A stretch of DNA of 39,214 bases from Oehlia diaphana. Its lineage: Eukaryota; Glomeromycota; Glomeromycetes; Glomerales; Glomeraceae. Under the pieces are notes generated by a model that was given only the letters and a program-made list of their open reading frames with translations, was not told where the DNA came from and searched no databases. The number at the start of each line of letters is the position of its first letter. Position 1 is the stretch's first letter. Where the stretch lies: the NCBI GenBank assembly GCA_003833135.1, contig QZLH01000731.1:1-39214 (forward strand), read 5' to 3'. The translations under genes were made by a program, and so were the position numbers. Shown one piece after another: positions 9,401 to 19,738 of the stretch.

Positions 9401-12400
9401 CTTGAGTAACCGTTTTTCCCTTAAAAATTTTCTAAGATTTCCCTCCGAAAAATTTTCTTCTTCAAATTCTGATTCGACGCTGTCATGTCCTCCTGTGCAT
9501 ATAGCCCATATTTCTGAAACTTGATTGTCTTGCATATAATCCTTCCTTTCAATATCTAATTGGTAGGTTAGTGCATCATCAATACTATCAATAACTTTTC
9601 GACGATCATCACGACAAACATCAATGTTATCAATTTTTGCTTCCCATATCAACTGAGGCTCTTTGTCTTCATTTATAATGCGATATAAACTACATGATTC
9701 TACATTTCTTAAAAAAAGCATCTCTTTGATACCCTGTATTCTGTTAAATAGACTGCGGACATCACTAATTTTGTGGACTCGCTGCGAAATTTTACTTAGT
9801 TTTGCTAATTCATCAGTTCTAAGCGGAAGTCTAAATAATGTTCCTTTAAATTCTTTTGAAAAATCACAACCTAAAGCCTCATAAGGACGGCATTGATCGG
9901 GGAATCTTCTCTTAAAATTCCAATCTCCTTCTTTAAAGTCAATTCGAATTCCCCTTCGTTTTCTAGGAGGTCGTCCTTGTGCTGGAAGGAATTTTTTATG
10001 TGGATCTAAAAATGAAATATATTTTCCGCTTACGAAGCTAGGTAGGTCTGTGAAATTAAAAGCGCAATTGAATCCTATTCCAAATTTTCCAATTTTCTCG
10101 TCATTTTGAGATTTGCTACCAATACCAAGCTTTTGTAAAGATTCGAAGTCTTTATTTGTAAATTCTGCATCATTATAAATCCATATCGCAGGTCCTTGCC
10201 AACCTTTCATTTCTTCTAAGAAAAATGATTTCTTATAAGAATGAGATATTTCTCTTTCATCTACAATTATTGAAAACCGCGTGGCTCCAGCATCATCAGC
10301 ATTCTATATTTGGAGAAATATATTATAACCTCCAGACATAATTTAATTTTCGATTACAGTAATCTAAAAGTATAATTACTTACTTGGAGAAACTCCTTAA
10401 ATAAGGAATTTATTGAATAATCCTATAAATAAAAAAAAAATTCTTGTTATAATTTATATGTAACATAATAAATCATAATTGACAGTCATAATAAATTACA
10501 TTGAGAATATTTTTTATTCTAGTAGTCAATGATTCATGTTGTTCATATGCTTCCCAACATGGTTCTTCATTACCTAGTAAATTATAATAATAGGTTTAGA
10601 CAAATTAATAAAAGATAGAAGGTAATTTACAATTATGGTAAATACCGTATATTGTTCCCTTTAAAGTTTGCATTTGCAATTCTTCAGCAAGATCAATATT
10701 TATAGAGCGATGAGAAATTTTATAATTTCTTCTTTCTTCGTCACTAAGTTTATCTCCCATGTCATCGAAATGAATTTCATCTAAGCTCACAAGTTTATTT
10801 TCAGTACTTGGAATTAATAACCCGTCTAAGCTTTTTAGATCATTTCCTTCTATCTTATTATTATTTTGTATTCTTGCAATCCGTTTAAGAATTTCGATGA
10901 CATTATTTATTTCGTTCATTGGCAATTCTCTATTTTCACCTATGTCACTAATAATTAAAATTAGATCCCTAACATCAATTTCATCTAAAATTTTAATATT
11001 TAAATTACATTCATTCCATCCAGCTTTTGCGTTATTGTATAAAATTTCATACAACCCAGAGTTAATCTTTTTGTCAACTAATTTGTTACTAGTCAATTGA
11101 TTTATGAGGTTATTGCGCTCATTTCTATAATTTGTAATCTCATCAATCATCTTATCAATATACACGTAAGATTCGCTGGATAACGTTAAAGTACCAAAAG
11201 TATCATCTGCGAGTGGAATCATTTTGAAACCTTCTAACTCATTAAATTCTTTATCACTTAATATATATTCAAATAGTTGTAAAACTTCCAGCCTTGATAT
11301 TGCATTATCTTCCCATCTAGCACGGTTAGAATTTAAATAGGTACGAATATTGGCGGGAGATAAAATTTTAAGAGAATTTTTGTGTTTAGAATCTTTTAAA
11401 ACTCTAATTATATCAGGAGGAGCTGATATTACAGGAAATCCAATATCTCCAATTACTTTGAGTAAATTATCATCAAGAAGTCTCACATCCAGATAACCAT
11501 CGGAAAGCGAAAGCCAATGAGTAGGACCATAAAACACACAATCATTGATTTCAAGATTTTCTACGACATTTTTTATTAGGTTCTTGCAAAAAGAACTTAG
11601 AAAATTCGATGTGCTCCCAATTTTTGGCCAAAATTTATATATTTCATTTAATTGAATAGTATCAGTAACTTGCGGTATGTCACGAAGTAATTTTACCCAT
11701 GCTTTAGGTAATACGTTATCAAATAAATATTTGTTCCATTCAATCTTTAAATATGCCAATGAATCAGTTGACTAAAAAATTAACATACAATTTTTATTAG
11801 TTAATAAGCTTTGTTTTCTGAAATTAGATACAAAAAAAAAAAATATTTATGGAAAGTCGGTTATTTACCAGGTCTTCATTTTCTCCAGATGACCATAAAG
11901 AACGCCTATTAGTGCTAACCTGTTAAATGATAATTATGAAAAATTTCAGAATAATTCAATACTACAAACATCATTCTTCATTGATTCTTACCGCGAAATA
12001 TCCATGTACGGAAACGAGGAAAGGCATTTCAATTGGAAGAGGTAAAAAACAAAATAATCTTCCTGTAGAATTCAAATTTTCCAAAGGAACGGCTAGACCA
12101 ACATTTGGTATAAACTTATAATCTCCAATATTTTTTTTGAATTTACTTTGAAAGTATGCTTCGGTTTTGTGTAAATCATCAAGATAATTCAAAATTAACC
12201 ATTTTGAATTAGACTCTATAGAATCTCCTTTCTGACGACTGAATGATGCAACATAAGTCGCCTCTAATTGTTGGTTTTCGTTAAGTTCCCCTGAATTTAA
12301 TAAATTCATCATCGGTATAATTTTTTCTACTATCAAACGGCGTTCTTGACGTACTTCTCCAGCATTCTCCAATTGAATTTTATAAAGTAGTTTAGGTTTA

Positions 12401-13237
12401 ATAGCGTCTTTTTCCAATTCAAAAAAAGAGATGCTTTCAATATATTTCAAAAATAATAAACAATTAACACTTTCATTTTCGTAAAATTTACGAAACATTT
12501 CTTTGATTTCATCAGTTTTATAAATTTTTTTAGAAATTTCCGATTCATCAGAATTACGAAGTGGGTAGCGAAAAATAGTTCCTTCGAAATTTTTATTACA
12601 CGGGATTCTAAAAGGATTGAATTGATCCGGATAAACTTCGGCTAATCTATGTTCGACATGGTCGAATTCGACGCCACCACGAAAATACCATTCATGTGGA
12701 TCAAGAATAACATATTTATCACCAGTAATGAAAGAAGGTGAATCAGTAATATGATAAATTGAATTAAAACCGACTCCCATCACTATGATTATAATAAAAA
12801 TACATTAGAATATATTACATAATACTGTTACACAAAATCAATAAATTAAATTTCTTACCTCCAATTTTATCAAATTGATCTTGTTTTTCACTATCGGCCA
12901 ATTTGAGCAAAGATTGAAAATCTCTTTCTTCAAAAATTGTATTATTTTTTGCTAAAAGTGCAGGACCTTGATATCTATCAAGTTTTAGATTGGCTCTCTT
13001 ATAGTTAACCAAATCTGGTTCCATTAATTTATCAGATGGATATGTATTATGATCCAAAATAAAAACTTGTTCGGTACTCTTAGCATCGTCCGAATTTTGA
13101 AGAATTTCACGAAGAATTTGAGAACCATCAGGATATTCTTCAAGAATTTTACGTAAACGATGAGTGTAAGGTTCTCGTGGCCTAAACTCTCTCCCCATTG
13201 CTCCTTTAGGAGCGTTAGAACCGTTAGTGTTTGTCAT
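6430..13237 (-). CDS. Sacsin-like double-ATPase protein with C-terminal BTB domain (gene A)
   Basis: Eleven exons rebuilt from splice sites: 13237-12859, 12782-11992, 11919-11869, 11771-10646 (or 10631), 10573-10500, 10422-10384, 10303-9401, 9314-9243, 9177-7761, 7675-6995, 6926-6430. They total 6,030 nt, about 2,009 aa. Module 1 has a GHKL ATPase with N-box EILQNSDDAKS (Asn48), GPALLAKNN, and KIGVMGVGFNSIYHITD across intron 1. Sacsin-repeat sequence follows (LEGFKMIPLADDTFG). Module 2 has EFLQNADDAGAT (Asn821), GPAIWIYNDAEF and KIGKFGIGFNCAFNFTD, so its ATP-site residues look intact. The C-terminus (about 1,825-1,935) is a BTB fold (YVLSGAASKKFEEIF, LLYGQSF). The sacsin family is Hsp90-like; a BTB domain often recruits CUL3. 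The role here is inferred. Compared with gene B it lacks two internal segments, and intron 9 (between exons 9 and 10) has a GC donor. The end of exon 4 is the least certain junction. Confidence 0.9.
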
Positions 13238-14321
13238 CTTGCGAAAAGAAATTTTTCTTTGGCGTTGAACGATAATAATCTAGTTATCGTATCTAATGAT
13301 ATTAGATAATCAAAAATGATAGTTGATGTGTTACTAAGTTTACGACAGCATAAAACATTAATAAAGTTTTTAAAATTATTACTTTGCCGCTAAAAAAAAA
13401 CAACAATAAAGTTCTTAATAATAATAATTATGAAACTTTTCGATGTTTAGTCTACTAAATAATACAATGTCTCAATTTATAGTTTTTTTTTAAAAAGTCA
13501 CTGATTATTGATAAGAAGTATACATGTGACTTCATAAAACAAGAAATTGATAAAGATTTATCCGGAAAAACTCTAACGAACAATTAATAGAAATTGTAAC
13601 AAAGATGACAAAGATCGTCATTCGTAAATAGTGGCACTCGACGCCATTATTTTGACCACATCGAGTATAAAAGAAGTATAAATCCTTCCAAAAAAGAAAT
13701 GAGTTACAAATTATTAATAAATTTCATCATGAGATCCAAATAAATCATTGTTTTTTTTGGGAATCCATTTAATGATTTCATTTAGATAAAGTTACACAGA
13801 GAATTTTAATAATTATTCTTATTCTGGTACTTTCTTTGTTTTCATTCTATTTTTACTATCTATAGAATTTTGATTTTAATCTTAAAATAATTAAGGGTTT
13901 ATATCTTATCTACGTCTTACCCTTTTGTATATTAGATTTATCAGCTATCGCTCGTTTCACATGCCCATTTGTTCGATATGATAAGGTATTATTAATTATG
14001 TACATTGTACAGGTACGATGGTTACGATGATAGGAATTACAATATCAATATCACATGAATAACCATTATATAATTAATCTTATTAAATTATTATGTATTT
14101 ATGCATCTTGTGTTAATTACTTTTGAAATAAGAATCCAGGCAAATTTTACTGAAAACCGCTTAGTTGGCTGAATTTTTAATTTATTTTGAAACAATTAAA
14201 TAAATCATTAATGTAAATTTTTTAAGATGTGAAAGTATAATCTAAAGGACGTTGATAGTAAGCTTAGTTGTACATCCAGAGAAACAAGTGCCGAAGTGCG
14301 GTAGTGAAATGGAGAAAGCAT
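13238..14321. other. Upstream region of gene A
   Basis: AT-rich non-coding sequence between the gene A start codon and the element at 14,322. It should hold the gene A promoter, but I see no convincing minus-strand TATA box. No ORF of note and no RNA gene. Confidence 0.5.
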
Positions 14322-14353
14322 ACCGCCCTATAAGAAATATGTATACGGAAAGG

Positions 14354-14441
14354 ATACGTTTTGTATACATTTTATGTACGTTTCTATAGATTCCGTATAC
14401 AAATTCCGTATATTTAATAAGCAATTCATTTTTGAACATTT
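14354..14441 (+). repeat. 88-bp exact direct repeat, left of gap
   Basis: Identical base for base to 15,164-15,251. It ends exactly at the first N. Confidence 0.95.
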
Positions 14442-15163
14442 NNNNNNNNNNNNNNNNNNNNNNNNNNNNNNNNNNNNNNNNNNNNNNNNNNNNNNNNNNN
14501 NNNNNNNNNNNNNNNNNNNNNNNNNNNNNNNNNNNNNNNNNNNNNNNNNNNNNNNNNNNNNNNNNNNNNNNNNNNNNNNNNNNNNNNNNNNNNNNNNNNN
14601 NNNNNNNNNNNNNNNNNNNNNNNNNNNNNNNNNNNNNNNNNNNNNNNNNNNNNNNNNNNNNNNNNNNNNNNNNNNNNNNNNNNNNNNNNNNNNNNNNNNN
14701 NNNNNNNNNNNNNNNNNNNNNNNNNNNNNNNNNNNNNNNNNNNNNNNNNNNNNNNNNNNNNNNNNNNNNNNNNNNNNNNNNNNNNNNNNNNNNNNNNNNN
14801 NNNNNNNNNNNNNNNNNNNNNNNNNNNNNNNNNNNNNNNNNNNNNNNNNNNNNNNNNNNNNNNNNNNNNNNNNNNNNNNNNNNNNNNNNNNNNNNNNNNN
14901 NNNNNNNNNNNNNNNNNNNNNNNNNNNNNNNNNNNNNNNNNNNNNNNNNNNNNNNNNNNNNNNNNNNNNNNNNNNNNNNNNNNNNNNNNNNNNNNNNNNN
15001 NNNNNNNNNNNNNNNNNNNNNNNNNNNNNNNNNNNNNNNNNNNNNNNNNNNNNNNNNNNNNNNNNNNNNNNNNNNNNNNNNNNNNNNNNNNNNNNNNNNN
15101 NNNNNNNNNNNNNNNNNNNNNNNNNNNNNNNNNNNNNNNNNNNNNNNNNNNNNNNNNNNNNNN
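14442..15163. other. Assembly gap (722 N)
   Basis: Unknown bases. Open frames that seem to cross this stretch are artefacts. Both sides carry the same 88-bp sequence, so the true gap may be very short, absent, or may contain further repeat copies. Confidence 0.98.
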
Positions 15164-15251
15164 ATACGTTTTGTATACATTTTATGTACGTTTCTATAGA
15201 TTCCGTATACAAATTCCGTATATTTAATAAGCAATTCATTTTTGAACATTT
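15164..15251 (+). repeat. 88-bp exact direct repeat, right of gap
   Basis: Second copy of the sequence at 14,354-14,441, beginning at the first base after the N run. Confidence 0.95.
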
Positions 15252-15539
15252 TTTAAAAAAACTAATGTATACGAAATGTATACGAAAAAATTAATCATGC
15301 GGAATGTATACGGAATTTTTAAACTTCATATTTTTAGAAATTTTACAAAAATTCCGTATCATAGCTAATAACACGTGATTGTTTATTGTTTTGTTATGAT
15401 ACGTTTTTTGTTTTTTATATAAACCCTTACTGCCATTTGATTAATTAGCGTAGTTCTACTTTATCAAATAGTATGATCGAAGAGCGACATAGGGGATGAG
15501 GAACGAAAGTCTAACCACATATATTAGATTTTAGTAATT

Positions 15540-16330
15540 TTTATTAATTTTCTTTCTTCTTTTATTTGTATTAGTTTTGGTTCTACTACTCTTTTAGTAA
15601 TAAAATAAATATAAATCCTTACTTTGATGAGTTTGATCTTCCTTTCTGTCTTTCCTTTCCTTTCTCTTTTTCTCTTGTCTTATTTTTGTTATTTTTTCTA
15701 AATTTTCTTCTTTCTTCGTCACCCCCCTTTTAAAAAAAATTTTTTTTCGTCACTCCTTTAAAAAAAAATATTTTTTTTTTGATTTATTCTTTATTCCCCT
15801 TTTTTTTTTATATATATTTATTCTTTTTTTATTTCATAAGCCAGCAGATTTTTTTTTGAGAAGATTCAGTTTCTTTTTTCTTTTTTGTAGATCAGTTTGG
15901 GAGTTTCCTTTTTGTAGGATGGTTCAGGATTTTTTTCTTTTTTTTAGGTCAGTTCAAATTTTCTTTTTTTTTATAAGTTGGGTTCAGATTCTTTTCTTTT
16001 TGTAGGTTGTTTCAGTTTTGTTGCTCCAGAGTCTTCTTTTTTTGTAAGTCAGTTTTGGATCTATTTTGTTGTTTTGATTTCTTTCTCATCAGACGCTTCA
16101 TAATTCTTTTCTTTTATGTAGGTCAGACATTCTGGAGTTCTCTTTTTTTTTTTGTAAGAATGCTGACCTTTGGTGACTTGGACGATTGCAGATACTATAT
16201 GAGGGGGGTTTTTGTTTCCAATTAAGTTAGACATTCTTATGTTTCTTTTTTTTTGTTTTTTTAGGTTATTTTTGGTTGCAATAGGTGGTTTTAATAAGGA
16301 GTGAATTTTCATAATGTATTTGTATTTTGT
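15540..16330 (+). repeat. Pyrimidine-rich tract with repeated TTTTTGTAGGTCAG units
   Basis: Nearly 800 bases of T/C-rich sequence on the plus strand. From about 15,880 to 16,150 it holds a degenerate array in which runs of T end in GTAG or GTAAG, followed by TCAGTT or TCAGAC and a short spacer. The copies are 30-50 bases apart. The apparent ORFs in it are low-complexity shadows. Confidence 0.65.
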
Positions 16331-16611
16331 TATTTTCTTATTTTTTATTTAATTTAATAAAGTACAATTAGATTTATGTAAATACAATTATAGTAAACTG
16401 TAACACAAATAGTAAATTCAGTGACCAAATCATATAAATTTCGTGATAAAATCAGTGATCAAATCATGTAAATTCCATATGTATCCCGTGCAAATTCCGT
16501 ATCCAAACCATATTTTTAGTGATACGAAATTGTATCCTATTATGATACGTTATTTCTAAAATCGTATAAAAACTTTATAAAAAACGTATCCAATTTTTTT
16601 ATAGGACCGGT

Positions 16612-17557
16612 TAAAGTTTCATACCTAAAAACAATAAAGCACAAGAACATATCGTAATCAAATAATTATCCCTATCTAAGCGTGACAGAATTTTTTTTTT
16701 GTATATAATAGATTCTCATTTTTATATATAAAAATATTTCTAGTATGTATGTTGTGCAGATTTGCGCACACTTCAGAAAGGTAGTGAGTGCGCAACTCGT
16801 TCCTGATAAACCTTCGCGCTATTAAAACAAGCCCAATTACGCAACAAAATTGTCGTTAAGATTGGCATTAAATCTAAATACTTCAAATCAATCAATGTCA
16901 CCTTTTAATATTTTAATCCAGATTTTACCGAAGACGAGTCAAATTGATATATAAAGATGAATATGGCCTGGAAATTGACGATCTTATCATTAAACGAAGA
17001 AAGATTACTAATGATATCAATGCGATCGGCCGCAGTTATCCGAACAAAATTTTTTTTCAGTCTTTTAGACCATTTTATTTTATATTATTATGTTTTTGGT
17101 CTTTTTAGATCGAAAGTATGTTTTTTTTAAAAAATATTTATTATTGTTCTTTTTCGGTCCTTTTTAGGGCTGAATTTTTTTTTCTCTTATGTACTGACAT
17201 TTTGATATATTACTTTTAATTTTTCAGTTCTTTCTTTTAAGCTGAAAAATTTTTTATTTTTCTTTATTTTGTTTTTTTAGTTAATACAGCACTTTAAATA
17301 ATATTTTTAAATTTTTTTTTTATTTTCAATATTTTTTTCAAATCCAAAAATTTTTTTTATTTCAGGGTTTTTTTTTATCATCATTCGTTTTGATTTTGTG
17401 ATTTTTTTCTTATTGTTAAATTATTAATGTTACTATTAATTATTAGTAATAATTAATGCCAATAAAAAAAGGATTTATTTTTTATTATTTTTTCTTATTG
17501 TTCATTTTTTATTATGATTTTTTTTCTTTGGTTGTTTTATTATATAGATCATAAAAG
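16612..17557. other. Intergenic stretch with a short coding-like island
   Basis: Mostly T-rich non-coding DNA. At about 16,945-17,050 the plus strand is open and reads LIYKDEYGLEIDDL, then IIKRRKITNDINAIGRSYPN, which looks protein-like but belongs to nothing I recognise. An 8-bp perfect inverted repeat (TTGCGCAC/GTGCGCAA) sits at 16,762-16,795. Confidence 0.35.
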
Positions 17558-17677
17558 ATGGAAAAAATGGTTAATGATAGTGAACAAAAAGGAATGTTAG
17601 AAATAGATGAAAGACTAAGAGAAATGATGAGAATTACAAGAAAGTATATGTGTTATTGTTATATAGAAGGTAAATAG
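17558..17677 (+). CDS. Small hypothetical ORF, 39 aa
   Basis: ATG at 17,558 to TAG at 17,675-17,677. The product is charged (LEIDERLREMMRITRKYM) with a plausible amphipathic helix. It follows several hundred bases of T-rich sequence ending in TATATAG, so it could be an exon behind a strong 3' splice site. GAAGGTAAAT near its end could be a donor site. No downstream exon is evident and no family is recognised. Confidence 0.25.
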   Translation: MEKMVNDSEQKGMLEIDERLREMMRITRKYMCYCYIEGK

Positions 17678-19380
17678 AATAATATAAAAATGCATCAATG
17701 AAATGGGTAAGAGTTGACAAAAATGATGTGTTAGATTAATTTAATGCAAAAAAATCATAAATAAGGAAAAAAATTATACTTTTTTATTTGGTGGCTTGTT
17801 ACAAGCGTATTAATTAACATCACTTGCTATTAAGTAATTTTTTGTTGACCATACTAGACCAGTGTGGGTATTTATTCTTTTGGTTGTACAACTTAAGATT
17901 CTCACAAAATGATATGAATTTCACACTCTCCACATATAGTAATTTGAATGGACGAAGCATTTGCAATAAAATTATTTCTGGACTCGCGAACTAATACCCG
18001 ATTTCTTTATTCCAAGATTCGAAAGACACAATATAAATTTCTGGTGGTTTATATATATATATACTAAGGTTAATTTGACACTGCATGTCTCGTATAACTA
18101 ACGTCCCATTTTTATTCTATCCAGGATATTAATGATTGGGCTATGCTTGGCTTACTCAAACAGTATTGGTATACAAAATTATAATTATTATCTTTTTTTC
18201 GTTATTAATAATTAAAAAAAAAAATTATTTGGCTTTTCAGAATAAGATTCCTCCCATCTTTTTTATTGACCCATTCGTTGGAAATTTCATGCGAAAATAT
18301 TAAATCTTATTATATAATAGTCTTATTATATAATAGTTGAATACGCACTATTTTCCAAATCAATTAATAAATTTTAATTGTAATTGAATAATTTTTTTTC
18401 ACTTTTTTAAATTTTTTTTTTTTTTAAAAAAAATTGATTTGAAACTTGGAGATATTTTTTTTAAATTTTACTTTATTTTTTTATTTTTATAATCAAATGA
18501 ACTCTAATGACGAAATAAATTCAGTATATAAATAGAATATAAATTTTAAAATGCAAGGCTGCTCAACAAAGTTTCAAAAAAAAAGAAAAAAAACAATAAA
18601 CCAATCTATAACAGATAGTGCAATAAAATAAAACCATGTTTATTAAAATAAGTTAAATATATTATAAACATTAAAATATTAGAATAATAAAACTTTACAC
18701 AATAAAAATGAAAGACACAATTGCCCCATGTCATCATTCATTTTAGGAAATGTAAAATTAGAACATAATTCTGGCTAGAATTATATTAACTAATAGTGTC
18801 TAAAAATGGAAGATGTGTAACATCATCATGGTCTTAACCCCCTCCCCCCTTAGGAAATGACGTCATTTCTGGCAGTCCCCTAAGTGAAAACAATTGGGAA
18901 GGGAAATTTGAATGGGAGTGAAATGAATATACTCAACAATGACACCTGTGTATAAGAATTCCCGGCTCAGGTTTCATAATATCCCAAACAATGTGTCACA
19001 TTATTGATTATCGAATAATGATCAATCTAACGTTGGTCATTTTCATTTTTTTATTTTTATTTCACAGAAAGAACCAAAACCAGTACGGTCTACAAGAAAT
19101 TATATACAATAAGATCCTGAATAGAACATAAAAATAAACTGATGGCAATCCCCATTTGAACGACATCCTTCTGGTAGAAGAGAAAGAAAAGTACAAAAAA
19201 AATCCTATCTATACTACATGCATAGATAACACCAAATGAAAAGAATAAAAATAAACTATCTAATATAAGGAGCTAAATATAAGTGTTCTAAGATAAATAA
19301 TTTATAAAATTTAATAGAGCTGTATCAATGAAACCTAGGGTATCTCAATGGTCATATACCATGGTCCGAAGTGAGTCCAA
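17678..19380. other. AT-rich intergenic region
   Basis: No gene seen. Small features are a (TA)n run at about 18,048-18,063 and a perfect 16-bp tandem duplication of TCTTATTATATAATAG at 18,305-18,336. Confidence 0.5.
18854..18869. promoter_or_regulatory. 16-bp palindrome containing a CRE/bZIP octamer
   Basis: GAAATGACGTCATTTC is a perfect palindrome centred on TGACGTCA, the binding octamer of CREB/ATF-type bZIP factors. It is nested in an outer inverted repeat (CTTAGG at 18,849-18,854 and CCTAAG at 18,879-18,884). It lies about 870 bases upstream of the kinase-Sel1 start. The link to that gene is inferred. Confidence 0.4.
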
Positions 19381-19389
19381 TCGTGGATT

Positions 19390-19580
19390 TGTTGGTATAA
19401 GTACATGATGTGTATTATTCGAGATATTAGGTCGTGGAATTCCAAGGCGATTAAACCGGGTCCGGATGATCGGCAATCAGGAATTCGGCTCCGTTTTTCG
19501 GCTAACTACACCATTATATCACGAGAGATGTGCTGTTTAACCGGCACTGACCACGTGATTGGTGAGATTATATGGGAACT
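19390..19580. other. GC-richer island upstream of the kinase gene
   Basis: This stretch is clearly richer in GC than its surroundings, with words such as AAACCGGGTCCGGATGATCGG. It holds a 64-codon open frame that I do not believe. I found no tRNA-like cloverleaf or B box. It may be a fragment of a dispersed repeat. Confidence 0.3.
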
Positions 19581-19670
19581 TTTTTTTTTAGTGGTCTAGT
19601 AAGTGCATGCAAATTTCCTTTTTCTTCTGCATGAGCATGACTTTTTTGTCTCATGTGTCACACAAATTTC

Positions 19671-19678
19671 TATAAATA
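19671..19678 (+). promoter_or_regulatory. TATA box candidate of the kinase-Sel1 gene
   Basis: TATAAATA, 61 bases before the ATG at 19,739. Spacing suits a short leader. Confidence 0.4.
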
Positions 19679-19738
19679 ATACAAAATGCTTTTTTCTTTC
19701 ACGTAAAAATTTTTTCTGTACTTAAAACAATATTTAGA

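Larger units (their letters stand above)
14322..16611. mobile_element. Long non-coding element with matching inverted ends
   Basis: The left end reads ACCGCCCTATAAGAAAT and, 20-30 bases in, GGATACGTTTT. The reverse complement of the right end reads ACCGGTCCTATAAAAAAAT, then GGATACGTTTT. Words such as CCGTATAC and GATACGTT recur near both ends (14,336-14,420, 15,164-15,415, 16,480-16,595). The interior has a 722-base N gap and a pyrimidine-rich tract, and no protein-coding frame. It fits a large non-autonomous terminal-inverted-repeat element. I could not settle a target-site duplication. Confidence 0.55.

Noticed and set aside
14242..15294. Long open frames of about 255-335 codons on both strands
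   Set aside because: They consist almost wholly of unknown residues from the N gap, with the same 88-bp repeat at each end.
15470..15515. Possible minimal hammerhead-ribozyme core (GATGAG..CGAAA)
   Set aside because: The required CUGAUGA box is not matched and no closing stems of sensible length can be drawn.
19390..19580. Possible tRNA or SINE head
   Set aside because: No A box/B box pair and no cloverleaf on either strand.
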